Shown here in pieces: positions 21,967 to 33,944 of a DNA stretch of 64,000 nt (position 1 is its first letter; the number at the start of each line of letters is the position of its first letter). The notes beneath the pieces are model-generated. The model was not told where the DNA came from and did no database searches. It saw only the letters and a list, made by a program, of their open reading frames with translations. Origin of the DNA: Rhizoclosmatium globosum (Eukaryota; Chytridiomycota; Chytridiomycetes; Chytridiales; Chytriomycetaceae). The position numbers were made by a program, and so were the translations under genes. Location of the stretch: positions 248,001 to 312,000 of the forward strand of contig MCGO01000015.1 of assembly GCA_002104985.1 (NCBI GenBank), given 5' to 3'.

Positions 21967-24900
21967 TTATTTCCCACCTGTCGACCAACGAGTAGGGAAC
22001 ATTTGAAGGCCTGGTATATCCTCCGTAAATTTGATGGGCGAAAAATGACGCTTAATGAGTATGCGGATAATGGCATAGAGGTATAACACAACTCCAGAAG
22101 CCATACCAATCAACCATGTGTAGGGAGTAAGCCTCCAATTAGTCAAGAACGCAACATTAACTGGAGGAATATAAACAATCAGAAGTGAGAATATTCCGCC
22201 AACGAAAATTCCGAGGAAGGAGTATTTGTTTTGGAACATAAACGGTCCCCATGGATTAGATAGACGGGCTTTGCAGATAAAGTGGTTGAAGCACTGTTGA
22301 AACATCAATCCAAGGTAAAAAGCAGACTGTCCAAAGGTAAGGGCATCGTTTTGTGCGTCAACTGAAACATAACGAATTGAATTTCCCGTGGTTATATTGT
22401 AATCATTTCCCGACAATCCCCAGTTTCCTCCAAATTGATAAGTCTCATATGGTGTAATTCCGTAGTGATACCACATCGCGAAGAAAAAGCAGGCTAAGCA
22501 ACCAATGGTTTCAATGGATCCAGCTTCAACATACGCATATGAAAGTACATCCCAGTCAATGAGTACTTCGTCCTCGTTCTTTTCAAATGCTTCAGACCAA
22601 AATCTTTTGGTGAAAGGCTTCTTGATTGCTTTACCAAATTTGGTAAGTACAGACAGTTCTTGTTCATCCAAGTCTTTCCCATTGTTCTCAGCTATATCAA
22701 GAGCTCTACGACGATACAATCTTTCAATAGACTCGGGAGTTACAGGCTTTCGAGGTGGTAACTTCATGAGACCGGCTGGATTTTCTGAGACATCCCACGC
22801 ATATGACAACGCAATGAACAGCTCGAAACCGAGGTCCACGACCAAAATTAGAATAGATGATAATGGTAAGGGGAGAGGGATAATAATGTAGAACAAGTTC
22901 GCCCAGACTTCGGGCATCGTGTGAGTGATAACATATTGAACCGACTTCTTCAAGTTTTGGAAAATCAGTCGACCTTCTTCAATGCCGGAGACGGCTGAAG
23001 CAAAGTTGTCGTCGAGCAAAATCATAGCTGCGGCTTCCTTAGAAACGTCAGATCCAGAAATGTTCATAGAAATTCCTAAATCAGCTTTCTTCAAAGCCGG
23101 CGAATCATTAACTCCATCTCCAGTGACACCTACGATATGACCACGACTTTGTGCGCGTTTGACAATATCAAGTTTGTGCTTGGGAGAGGTTCGAGCAAAG
23201 ATTATTTCGTCTTTACTGAAGATATTTTCCCAATCACTGTCGGTCAGGCCATCGATAGTATCCCCGTGAATGACGATTGCGTGTACTTCAGATTCCGGTA
23301 CTTGAGACTCAGAGACTCCGCGTTTTTTTGCTACAAGTGCCTTTGTGTCAGTCAACATCAAGTTAATCTTGCGTCCAATAGCTTCTGCAGTTAACGGATG
23401 GTCACCAGTAACCATCATCACCCGAATTCCAGCTGCACGACACTTTCCAATGGCTTCTCTAACTCCATGCTTTGGTGGGTCTTCCAATGAGGTCAAACCA
23501 AGGAAAGTAAAGTCGGACGTAGGATAGTTGATGGGATCTTTCTTGAACTCAAAGTTGGCGGGGAACTCTGACTCTGGCAGTGCGAGACAAGCGAATGCCA
23601 GGACTCTGTGGCCTTTAGAAGCAAACAAAGTATACATTTCTTCAAATTGAGCATTATGCTCTGCTGTCAAAGGAACAGCTTGAGTTCCGTCGTGGATTGT
23701 TTTACAGATCTTCAATACTCGTTCTGGAGCACCCTTGATATACAGCATCAGCGATCCTGTTGCGTGTTTCTTTTTGTGGATCGTCATGGCCCACTTGTTA
23801 GTGGAATTGAAAGGGATTTCAAAGACTTTCGGATACGTGTCCAACGCGGTATCGTAATTTGGCAGCTTAAGAGCGGCAAAACGGATCAATCCAGCTTCAG
23901 TTGCGTCTCCAAGAACTTCTCGAGTAGCGATTGGCCCTTCTTTGCTGGTAAACTTAGCGGTTGGGTTGATGGCAGCTGCGTGTAGAAGCTCCTCTGTGGC
24001 AGCAGAGTCTTTGAGTTCGAACTGTTTGGCAATTTGAGCTTCTGCTGAACCTTGCGGCAGATTTTGGGCATAATACAGCTTCAGTCCAGTCCAAAGGAAC
24101 GTGAGTGTCATTTGATTACGGGTCAAGGTTCCAGTTTTGTCGGTGGCAAGTAACGTAATAGCTCCTAGTGTCTCGACTCCTTGAAGATCTTTACACAAGA
24201 CTTGTCGCTTTGCCATGCGCGCCGCAGCGATAGTCAACAGCATTGTAACAGTGGCAGGGAGACCTTCCGGAACAACTGATACGGCATTCAGTAAAGGAAG
24301 TTACGAAATACAGGTGCTTACATCCAACAAAAGTTCCAATCGCAAAGTTGAGAGAGTTGGAGATTCCTTGGTTCTTCACAGTCATGGCCACGGCAAAGAA
24401 TACAATGGCAGTGATTCCAGCAATGAGGGCAATTAACTTGACAAAGTGATCAATTTCAACAGACAGAGGAGATTCACGACGCTCTTCGTTCGCAGTCAAA
24501 GAAGCAATTTGACCAATCATTGTGTTGTCACCGGTTCGAATAACAAGACCATATCCGTTTCCAGTAACAGCCATAGTACTATTAAAAGCAATATTCGTAG
24601 CTTCGAGTGGGTTGTCGTGACTATTCTTGTTGCTTCGTTCCTGTGGCTCAGCTTCCCCAGTCAATGACGAATTGTCAACTTTCAAATCAGTGGCGGCCAG
24701 AATAAAGACGTCGGCAGGAATTTTGTCACCGGAGCGGATAACGACGATGTCTCCGAGGACAAGGTCTTTTGCAGAGATTTGCTGAGTTTGACTGTCACGA
24801 ATCACGTAGCATTGGGCGGGAATCATATTCTAGGAATGATGAGACTATTCAATTTGCTCGATTGTAGATAAAGAGTACTCACCAGGAAAGATTCCAGGAT

Positions 24901-25461
24901 GGCGGCAGATTTTTGTTGCTGGTAAAACTCAATCGACGCATTCATGAAGGCAACGCCGATCAAAATGGCACCAAGGTAAGTCTAACATTTCTTTAAATAC
25001 AATTAATCTCATTGGAGATCTCACTTACATTTTGATAGTTTGCAGCATAATTGATTCCCAACAAGATGTAACACGCAACACCAGAAACGATCAACATCAC
25101 ATTGAAAAGTCCTGACAGGATATCTAAAAACCGTAGGATCCAGTGACGCTTCTTTGGAGGTGTGAGGCAATTTGGTCCATACTCCAACAGACGTTTTGCA
25201 GCCTCAGCTGCAGTTAATCCTTGAGAGTTTTGAGGCTTCGTCTCATTAACGGACACAGAATATTTTGCAGCACACTCCGCGATAGAAAGCTTATGCTCTG
25301 TCTGTTTTCGCGAAGAGTGAACGTTAGGTTTTGACAAGATGCCAAGAAACGCCAAGAACTCACCACCGCGATGGATTTCGCGTCTTTCTTTCCTGCTATT
25401 GCAAGCTAATATTAGGCTCTGTACACGACACTTGAGAAAGGAACAGCTCACCGTCAGGCAT
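21967..25461 (-). CDS. Type IIC P-type ATPase alpha-like, copy B (canonical M4 Glu)
   Basis: A paralogue of copy A. Exon 1 is only 10 bp (ATGCCTGACG, from 25461), followed by a 31-bp exon and then TEHKLSIAECAAKYS. Landmarks: [11 protein letters not shown]4 VPEGLPATVTMLLTIA (formed across an intron ending about 24280), [52 protein letters not shown]5 YVITHTMPE and M6 [16 protein letters not shown]. The single large exon 21967-24243 holds most of the catalytic and C-terminal parts, ending GLQMFPTRWSTGGK. It keeps the cation-binding Glu in M4, unlike copy A. The different intron content (few here, many in A) suggests the pair is old or one copy lost introns. Pumped ion unknown. Confidence 0.93.
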
Positions 25462-25578
25462 TCAGGAATAATGGAGTGTTTTTTTTCAGGTGATTGTCAC
25501 TGCCAGCCTTCAAAACCAGCCTCCAACCATGACAATCCGCCTGCCAAGATGTTCACATTATTCTCGGAAATTTTTAAT

Positions 25579-26679
25579 TTATTCAACTTCCCATCCCATA
25601 GGAACTCTAATAGTAGCGCCAGGAGTTCTCGAAAAGCACATTGTCACAGTCACGTCCACCATTTTATCGCTTCCTTCCAACACCTGAACTGTTCCACGCT
25701 GTACCTTTGAAGTTTCCGTTGCAATACGCGTGATGGACAGGTCGGATGCAGGTAAGGAAGGCAGACCAAAAGCAGCAGTTTCATGCACACCTTTTTCCTT
25801 ACGCGTGCATTCTCTGTGGTGCTCGGCTTCCCAGTCAGACGCCTGACATATTTCGGAGCAATAACAGACACACTGACATTGCTCGCATTTCGTGAGGGTA
25901 ACATCTTTTGAGAGAGGAGAAGCTCCACACCAGAAACAGACTGTTAAACTGGTAGATTGCTCCTCAGGGGATGGCTTTTGGATAATAATGCGGCCCGCGG
26001 TTTTGAGCTTCTCTGGGTCTGCGTTCAGGGTGTTTTGGAATACGACACATTCTTTTGTGGCAGAGAGGAAGAGAAAGACGTCGCAGATTTCGGGAGAGTT
26101 CAGGAAGAAGGAAATCAGCTGGCCCATTTTCTTCTTGTGTTCCTTGTTCTTGATGGGGAGAGGGAATGGGGGTTCCACGTTTCCACCTCCAACAATGACT
26201 TCGAAGGGAAGTGTTCGGAGGCAGATGCAAACTCTCTGCATATTTCGATTTCTTCCTTTGGTAAGTTGCAGATGGCAAGGCGAGATGCATTTGCAAAAAA
26301 GTAGGCAAGAGGTGAAACCGAGACTGTCACACCTTTTGCCTTTTGAGCCTTCTGACCATCTTCTTGAGCTTCACGTTCCAGACTCCAGGGCATCAAAGAC
26401 AGATTGTTGGGCAAGAGCAATCTCAGAGTCGATGCCTGATTCAGTTGCAGCTTTCAAATGGGCTTCCTTGAACTGATTCACGACTTCTTGCGATGGAGTG
26501 AGGCCGATCCAGAAGGCCTTTTGCATGTACTGTTTGAATCCAGTTCCCAGGACAAGACCAATTGGGACAGTTGGGGCTGGAGTAGATTGAGCAGACTCGG
26601 TAGCAGATGGAGTCGGTGCTACACCGTCACTACCAGCTACAGGAAGATCGGAAACCTTGTCTGAGTCAGTTGCGGACAT
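25579..26679 (-). CDS. MYND-type zinc finger protein (N-terminal part frame-broken)
   Basis: The C-terminal half contains a clear MYND finger: CFWCGASPLSKDVTL, then CEQCQCVCYCSEICQ and HHREC, i.e. the C-x2-C...C-x2-C...C-x3-C...H-x3-C pattern that binds two zincs and proline-rich partners. Before it lies VIVGGGNVEPPFPLPI and a region with LNSPEICDVFLFLS. The start is ATG at 26679 with an acidic Ser/Thr/Pro-rich lead, then GLVLGTGFKQYMQKAFWIGL. The N-terminal frame ends at a TGA near 26373, while the next frames continue plausibly. At least one frame break, possibly plus an intron with acceptor near 26240, separates the two halves. It is divergent from the NIPA-like gene (65 bp between start codons). 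Function unknown. Confidence 0.7.
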
Positions 26680-26744
26680 TTGGCAGTGGAATGAGTTGGT
26701 GAAAAGAAGAAGAAAAGATATTAATACTCAATCCAATCCAATCA

Positions 26745-27759
26745 ATGCTCTTTCTTGGAGTCTGCTTTGCCCTAATCGCCGCATCGCTAATTGGAACGGG
26801 CCAAACACTCCAAAAGTATGCGCTGACTCAGCTGCTTCAGTTACCGCCACTTCCCCATTCGGATTCAGTGAGAATTGCTCCTCCATCCTTCTCACTCACT
26901 CACTCACTCACTCACTCAAAAACTATAACGACAGAAAGACCGACGAAAGAAGAAACCAGAACAAACATCGCGCACTAAAAGTCCGTATTGGATCTTTGGC
27001 TTCTCGCTGTGTTACCTTGGCGAAGTATTCAACTGGCTCGCACTTGGCCAAACAAGCGCTTCAGTCGTTACCCCGCTCAATATTGTTTCGGTGCTCGTTG
27101 CTGGAACTCTGAGTGCCGTCTTTCTGGGTGAAGAAGTGAATCGCAGCCAAAAGAAGGGTTATCTGTGCATTATTGTCGCTGTGGCCCTGATTCTTGTTGC
27201 GTCGCCATCGGGGGCTAACACGTCGCTGGGCTCAACTCCGAAAGAAGTGCTTGAGTCGCTCTCGCGTTATGAGTTTTTGACGGGGTTCTCGGGAGTCTTT
27301 CTGGTTCAGACGTACCTTATTTACCTCGCCATGTTTAGGAGGACTTCGATTCTGTTACTGACTGCTATTTGTAGTCTGTTTGGTGCTATCGTGGTTGTGG
27401 GTGGGAAAGTCATTACGAGTTTGTTGGGAGCTGCTGCGACTTCATCGCATTCTTTGTATTCAACGCCGGACGCTATCCCTTCTCTGCTTATCATCATTAC
27501 AATGGTTGTTGGATCTGTGGTCATTCAAGAATACTTCAAACAAGAGGCCCTGACACGATACAGTGTCTCCAAATTCCAGCCCATCTTTTTCGCTGGCTTC
27601 AACTCAGCTGCAGTATTGAGCTCAGTCATATTATTCAAAGAGTGTGAGACTTGGCAGGGGCTGATTGCTTACCTTTTATTCTTTGGGTTTGCAATTGGAA
27701 TCATTCTTGTAGGTTCACAAATGATTCAACAAGTTGAACCAAAACCAACTGAAAAATAA
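26745..27759 (+). CDS. NIPA/DUF803-like membrane transporter (putative Mg2+ transporter)
   Basis: A multipass protein of the NIPA family in the drug/metabolite transporter clan. Exon 1 starts MLFLGVCFALIAASLIGTGQTLQKYAL (TM1). The large second exon gives YWIFGFSLCYLGEVFNWLAL, then ASVVTPLNIVSVLVAGTLSA with FLGEEVN, the paired-helix signature of the family. Further helices follow at CIIVAVALILVASP, FLVQTYLIYLAMF, TAICSLFGAIVVVGG, IIITMVVGSVVIQEYF and AYLLFFGFAIGIILVG. The intron (starting 26868 gtgaga, or 26839 gttacc) carries a TCAC microsatellite. The stronger donor leaves the second exon out of frame by one, while the weaker keeps frame, so the junction is unresolved. NIPA-like is likely; the substrate is inferred from the family. 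Confidence 0.75.
26892..26917. repeat. (TCAC)n microsatellite
   Basis: About six and a half perfect TCAC units in the first intron of the NIPA-like gene, close to the donor. Confidence 0.9.
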
Positions 27760-27814
27760 AAAGATTAGAGTGATAGAGTTAAATCAACACCTAATAAATC
27801 CTGTTTTCAAAAAA

Positions 27815-29305
27815 ATGGCCGACGCGCTCGAAGAAGCAACCAAGAACGTCAAGAAGGGAACGCCAGGAACACTCAAGAAGAAGCCCCCAGCCCTCCCGTC
27901 AAAACAAGGCGGAAAGAGCAAAAAGGGCGGCCCGAAAGACGGCCTCATCGCCGTGGCAGATCTCTTGGCCGCAGACAAGGACAAGGACCCGACAAAACCA
28001 AACACAGCCGCAACGGCAAAAGACGCAGTCGTCGCCACAAACGCAACAATCGACGAAGAAGACGAGCCCCGCCTCGAACAAGATCCGACGGAACTGGACG
28101 ATGGCTGGGAATCCGACTCAACATCGACGCGATTGAAAAGGCTAAAAAGAAGCCGGTCTTGGATCCGTATGTCACAAAGTGTAAAGAACTTGGCGTGGTT
28201 CCGGTCTCGTTCTTTGCAGAGAAGGTGAAGGAGGGAGAACGCGAAATTGTGTTGGCCCATCGAGGATTAGGTCCGAAAGGCGCTGAAGCTGTTGCTGCAG
28301 TCTTAGAGGTTAGTGAAATCACGCGTGGTTTCTGGTTTTGCTAACTGGATTGAATAGTCAAACTCAACTATTGTGTACTTGGACTTGTCAGACAACTGGA
28401 TCGAAAGCGGTGGAGCAACAATCGGACGGAGTCTCCAAATCAACAGAACTCTCACGTTCTTGAATTTAGCAAACAACAAGCTATCCCTACAGGGAGGAAC
28501 AGAAATGGCGGAGATGTTGGCGTTCAATGGGACTTTAAAGACACTGATTCTATCAGGTTGAGTTATTCTTACTAGTTTGAAAAAAACTAAGTGAATGAAA
28601 TCCAGGGAATCGATTTGGAGACAAGGAGGCCAGTCTTCTCGCAGAAGGGCTGAAACAAAACTCATCCCTACAAGGTGAATCGAAAGCCATTCAACTCAAT
28701 CTCATTTTTATAAACCAGCTATCGACCTCAGTCATAACCAAATCGGAGATTTGGGTGCGCTTGCATTGGGGGCTGGATTGGTTGCAAACGATTCGTTGAA
28801 GGAGCTCAATTTGGGTAAATTGAATCAGTTTAATTTTTTTTAATCTTCTAATGAAACGAATGACAAAAGCATGGAATGAAATCCGCGTTCGCGGTGCAAA
28901 CGGATTCCTCAATTTTCTCAAAGACAACGGATCAGTCAGTTGTTTGAGTTTACAAGACAACGGAGTCGGAGAAAATGGCGTAGCCGTTTCAGCTTACTTG
29001 GCTAAATCAAACGCCATCCAAATGCTAAATTTAGGTTTGTTTGTTTTTATCAAGGACATCGATCATTCGTCTGAAAAACTTTCTCTCCATAGTCGAACAC
29101 GACTGAATGATGCGAGCATGATGTTGGTTGCAAAAGGAGTCGAACAAAGCTATAGCATCAAAGAATTGGATGTATCAGAAAATCCTGTTGGTGATGTGGG
29201 TATTTGGCTTTGTTCAAAGCCATCTTTGCATCCAACTGCATCAAGAGAGTCGTGATGAAACACATCAAGATAACAAAAGAGGTCCGTCTAAAGTTGGAGA
29301 GTTGA
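27815..29305 (+). CDS. Leucine-rich-repeat protein, ribonuclease-inhibitor type (frame-broken)
   Basis: The N-terminal ~110 residues are Lys/Ala/Asp-rich and low complexity. An LRR array follows, with repeats built like those of ribonuclease inhibitor and NLR proteins. Examples: IVYLDLSDNWIESGGATIG, LTFLNLANNKLSLQGGTEMA, LKTLILSGNRFGDKEASLLA, LSHNQIGDLGALALGAGL, VSCLSLQDNGVGENGVAVSA and IKELDVSENPVGDVG. Introns fall at nearly the same place in successive repeats, which suggests the array grew by exon duplication. One base seems missing near 28126, before the segment VLDPYVTKCKELGVV, and another near 29200 in the last repeat. The repaired frame would end TGA at 29303; an alternative frame ends at 29339. 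Likely a cytosolic scaffold; partner unknown. Confidence 0.75.
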
Positions 29306-29515
29306 AGAACGAAAAGCAAGATGTGGAGATTGTGGAGTGAAACGAGATATTTGGTGGGAAACAAAATAACATCCAAATGTCAAAAACGAGCCAACGAACA
29401 CCTTTATTATGATTTACGCGAAGCAGAAAACAACAACAACCAAAACGAGCATTTTTTTGATTAAGGATAGAAATGAAAATAGGGATAGGGAACAACTTTT
29501 GGTTGTGTTGGATTT

Positions 29516-30063
29516 TCAATCCATTTCAACATCCGGCTCTGACAGCATACACGCGAGTTTACAGACTTGTAGTTTTTTATTAAGATCGTCGATTAGATCA
29601 ATGGATTTCGAGGAGGTAGATGAGAGTTCTGAAGTAGCGTTTCTGAGGGAGGTGAATCCAAAGGCGCCAGGTTGTAGCTGAACTTGAGGTGGTCAAAGTC
29701 TGAGGCGATGCTGTAGAGTTATTCTCAGACTTTGGCTGTACGAGGGAAGCGGAGAAGAGGAAGAAGAGGAGGAAAGGGCCTTGAAGGACGAGGCGGCGCT
29801 GGAAACAAAGGACGACAAGTCAAAGGACGATGGGGCCGAGCGCGTCCGTTTCAGCAGAACTTTGACAGGACTTTCGCGTTGATCCTTTTGATTTTGATGT
29901 TGTTGTTGTTGTTGTTTTGAATCCGTGGTTCAAGTTGGACTTTGAAGTAGCGCGTCAGAGGCGATTCGCCCGAGGGAATGTGGCGCGTGGTCGTCGCCGT
30001 CTTGGGCTTGAGACACTTGCCGCCGCGGACTTGGCGGAGGGTTTGGCGGCAGGGCGACTTCAT
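29516..30063 (-). CDS. Small hypothetical protein, low confidence
   Basis: From ATG at 30063 the frame starts with a basic stretch (SPCRQTLRQVRGGKCLKPK), followed by an Asn repeat (NNNNNN, from caacaacaa). Downstream the coding signal moves to other frames, through a Ser-rich segment, and ends with the helix-like text SIDLIDDLNKKLQVCKL, stopping at 29516-29518. Joining these needs an intron or frame corrections that I cannot place with certainty. No family is recognised. It may be a real short regulatory protein, or partly noise. Confidence 0.3.
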
Positions 30064-30272
30064 CGCATTCAGATTCTGTCGTCTTTCTTTTAACGAACGA
30101 ATGAGACAAGTTTCGTTTGTTCAGACAAGTCGACGAAATGTGACAAGAGTCCGAACACAAAAATTGATTCAAGGAAATATCACATCTCCTCTTTCTCCTC
30201 GTTTCTTTCTCTTCATTGCTACATACTATCAATAACATTAAATACATCAACTGCGATCCGTGAACCTCTCTT

Positions 30273-31760
30273 TCACTTCATGGACAGACTACATAGTCTG
30301 GCCGCCAGTGCCGACACTTGAATCACACTCTGAACCCCCTCAATCATTCTCATGTGAGTAGTTCCAATCTCCTGCATTCATTTTCAGTTGTCAGCATAAA
30401 AGGACCGCGTAACAAACACTTACCCGGATGAACTCCAACTTCATGTACTCTGGCATAGCATGGAACTTGACAACACGGAACAATGTTCCCACAATATCGA
30501 TTCCACTGTAGCCTTCCACCCAAAACTTTTCAAGTCTGCTAACAGCTGCGTCCACATCTCCCTTCATGCACGCATCAATCACTGCTCCAAGTACTTCGGG
30601 ACTAGGTTGATCGCACACTCTAAAGACATTATCATAAGACACGAATCCGAAACCTGAGTGAGTAGCCTGCAAATTGTTGATTGCCTGTCGCATATCTCCT
30701 TCCGCAGAGAAAATGATTGCTTCCAGGCCCTCTGGAACATATTCAACCTACAAATACTAAGCGATTAGTTGTTTGTACGATAATGCAAGCGATCAACGAA
30801 GTTGTCCGTGACTCTTTCCAAGTATTCACTTTCTCCTTCTTTCTCCCACCCAAACAACTCACATTCTCAAACTGACAAATTTCAGTCAATCGCTTCAAAA
30901 CCTGAGAATCACTCAAGCGAGAATATCTCAGAATGGCACAACGAGATTGAATTGGCTCAATAATCTTGGAAGACATGTTGCATGCAAGTGCGAACCGCGT
31001 GGTACTCGAATAAATTTCCTACTCAGATTATAAGCTGGTATTTTGAGGAAATCTTACAAGATAGTACCATTGTTCGGCGGAGGGCTTGTTGAGCTCCTGG
31101 AGTCATACTACAACATACAAGCCATCAGAATCCATAAATTCTACTGAGTCTAAAAAGCAGAGCATAAATACCTGTCTGCTTCATCCAGAATAATAATCTT
31201 GTGACGTCCCTCAGGCAACGTCACCTTCTTCTGTGCAAACATTTTGATTCTGTTTCTCACAACATCAATTCCACTGAAATTATGTAGCTGGTTTAGTGAA
31301 TGCGTTTTGTTGTAGCACAATGTATCGTACCGATCGTCCGAAGCATTCAGTTCCAACACAGCCTCCTTATACTGCGCGCCCAAGAGCTCACGAGCAAGAC
31401 AAAGGATCGAAGTTGTCTTTCCGATACCTGGCGGTCTGTTCAACCAGTCTGATGAGCATTGGATTCAAAAGCAAAGCGGAGTTTCCCTCCAAACATACCC
31501 AGAAATGATAATGTTGGGCATGTTTCCATCACGTGCGATAATCGAGAGTCGAGAAACTGTGTCTTCGTTTCCGACAATGTCTTTCAAGACGATGGGGCGG
31601 TATTGTTCAACCCTGTATGTTTTCAGTTTGTTGAGTTGACTGGCGAGGCTTACCATGGTAAGGAGTAAGTGTCCTGGTTTCCCTTGAACTCGCTATCAGC
31701 GTCAGGAGCCTTGGTTGACGGGGCGGTGGAGGAAGAGGAGCCTGTTGCTGTTGCGAGCAT
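30273..31760 (-). CDS. RFC2: Replication factor C small subunit (human RFC2 / yeast Rfc4 type)
   Basis: A clamp-loader AAA+ subunit that helps load PCNA at primer ends. From ATG at 31760 a Ser/Thr/Ala-rich lead is followed by [15 protein letters not shown], Walker [35 protein letters not shown], Walker [23 protein letters not shown], the arginine-finger box [13 protein letters not shown], then [22 protein letters not shown] and the collar region with FEF-type helices, [14 protein letters not shown] and [12 protein letters not shown]. Seven or so short introns keep frame. The [16 protein letters not shown] stretch and C-terminus match human RFC2 (yeast Rfc4) better than other subunits. The stop is at 30273-30275. 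Confidence 0.92.
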
Positions 31761-31824
31761 ATTTCTGGACTTTTTAGTTCGTTCGATTTATAGGTATATT
31801 CGTTAACCTTTGATCAACATTAAC

Positions 31825-33887
31825 TCAATTCAATCCATTCGCAATAACGCTAATACGTTCTTGCTCAGTGAAGAGGACGTAAGAATTCGTTCCTGGTTTC
31901 ATCCAAAACAGGACATCACCATTAACCAACGAATGGTTGAATCCTTGGTTACGATATTCCACCTTCTTTTGTTTCAGCGTTCCTGTGTGGACTCTGTGTA
32001 TTCATCGTCGACTCCGTTTCGCAATAGCCGAATCCAGATGGGACAGCATATCGAGGTAACCGCTGCAAGAGAAACTCGCCCAAATTTCCTACTTCAAATG
32101 TGTTGGAACTGACATTTAGAGCCACCATTCCAGCGCGTCCATCGCTTCCAGGACCAACACACCATATACGTTCGCCTCAAGAACTCCAGGAAACGCGTGA
32201 ATAACTCCAGCAACTTGCAAAGTTGAAACATTCTCTCCTTTCCATCTGAACGTATCGCCAATGCGGTCCGAAAAGTACACAAAGCCATCCGCATCCTTCC
32301 AAACCGTATCCCCAGTTCTGAAGTACTTATCTCCCTTACGGAACACGTCCTTCAACACCTTCTTCTCAGATCCAACGCGGTCCTTGTAATAGCCTTTGAA
32401 AGCCTTGGTCAAACTCTTGTCATCAATCACAGAAACAAGTTCCCCAACCTCCCCAACTTTACACGGCTTACAGAATCCATCCTCCCCACGCAACGGGCCC
32501 AAATCTTCGTCTTCGCCTTTTTCAACAACCCGAATCCCATTCATCCACTCAGTCAACCACGTCAACTTCCCAACAGCCCCAACCCCCTTCTCCCCACGTT
32601 TCCAATAATTGAACATGTTCGCATTCCCTTCGCTACTTCCGTAAAACTCAAACACTTCCGAAACCCCAAACCGATCCACGAATCGCGTCCAAACGTCGGC
32701 CGCATTCCGTTCCCCACTGCTACTCTGATATTATGCTGTCGATCTTGCGGGGATGGTGGAGTGTTGCATAAGAAGCGACATAGCTCTCCGATATACAGAA
32801 TCGCTGTCGCCTTGTGTGCAATACAATCTGGTATGAAACGTGATGCGGAGAACTTGGGTGCTAGGATCAACGTTGCTCCGCGTGAGAAACAGGAGCCCCA
32901 TCCCAAAACTGCCGGTGAAGAGTGGTATAAGGGCAGGGAGCAATATAAGCGGTCGGATTCCTTCAAATCGACGATATTGAGGAGGACGGATCCACCTGAG
33001 ATTTTTGCGTTTGTGAGGATGGCGGGTTTTGGGTTTCCTGTTGTTCCGGACGTGTATATCAGGAGGGCGATGTCGTCGACTTTTACAGAGTCGACCCAAG
33101 AGACTGGAGGTGGGGTCTTGGGTTGGTTTGAGAAGTTGACTTGGTGGAAAGTGGGATCGCGAGTTGGAGTGGTGCCGTCTGGGAATTCAAAGAATTTGAG
33201 GGAAGGATCGGATTGGGAGACGACGGTTTTGAATTCTGGACGGTATTTGGCGTGGAAGATTATGATTGAGGGGGTGACTGTTTCGATGGATTGAAGAATC
33301 GACATGGATTTGAGGGTAGTATTGATACACGAAGTTACAACCCCAAGCTGTTGGAATACAGATCGGTTATGAAGTAGGTGCATTTTTACACACGATGTAC
33401 CTTCATAGCAGCAAGCCAAAAGATGATAAATTCCGGAGAATTATCCAGCATAATAGAAATGACTTGGCCTTGTTTAATATCGTGAGAGAAGAGCCAATGC
33501 GCAGCCTTGTTGATTTCTGCAAGTGGTTATGTGGCAGTGTTTAGAGATCGGTATTGAAGCGATGTTGAATCATGGATACCTTCATCCAGTTCCTTGTACG
33601 TGTATCTCTTGTCTGTGGGAGTGTATACGAGTGCTTCGTTGTTTGGGTACTTTCTGTTTTAAGTTGCGTTGAGTGCATTCCATCGCTGCTGTTCTGTCCT
33701 CACGCGCACCTCACACTCTTCAGGAACACGTTGATCGCAGATCCGCCATTGCCCATGAACCTTCGAAAGACACACCATAGAAGCTAGTTTAGGATGTTAG
33801 TCTGGCTGTCCATGATACTCGCAAACAATGACTAGCTCTAAGCTACACTTCGCCTACCATTGGAATCAAGTTCAGGATAGAGCCCAT
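31825..33887 (-). CDS. FAT1: Very-long-chain acyl-CoA synthetase / fatty acid transporter, FAT1/SLC27 type (frame-broken)
   Basis: An AMP-forming enzyme that activates imported (very) long-chain fatty acids to CoA esters at the ER, peroxisome or plasma membrane. N-terminal exons give YTPTDKRYTYKELDE and VISIMLDNSPEFIIFWLAA. The main exon holds the AMP-binding motif LLIYTSGTTGNPK, LPLYHSSPAVLGWG, then VFEFYGSSEGNANMF and the FATP signature YFSDRIGDTFRWKGENVST, with NQGFNHSLVNGDVLF near the end. The frame changes near 32692, 32150, 32060 and 31990 without loss of conserved text; the first three fit a lost G or C in a run. The stop at 31825-31827 and the start at 33887 are tentative, since the first exon is weakly defined. 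It is divergent from the Nudix gene, 57 bp away. Confidence 0.85.
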
Positions 33888-33944
33888 GGTGAATGAGGTT
33901 TAACTTGGTTGAGTTGTTTGTTTGGAGAAATCCTTTGCTCAAGA

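Noticed and set aside
26892..26917. The TCAC repeat as a CRISPR-like or structural array
   Set aside because: It is a simple microsatellite inside an intron with no spacers.
29178..29225. A 20-bp intron in the last leucine-rich repeat
   Set aside because: Removing it shortens the repeat below the unit length, whereas restoring one base gives a normal repeat.
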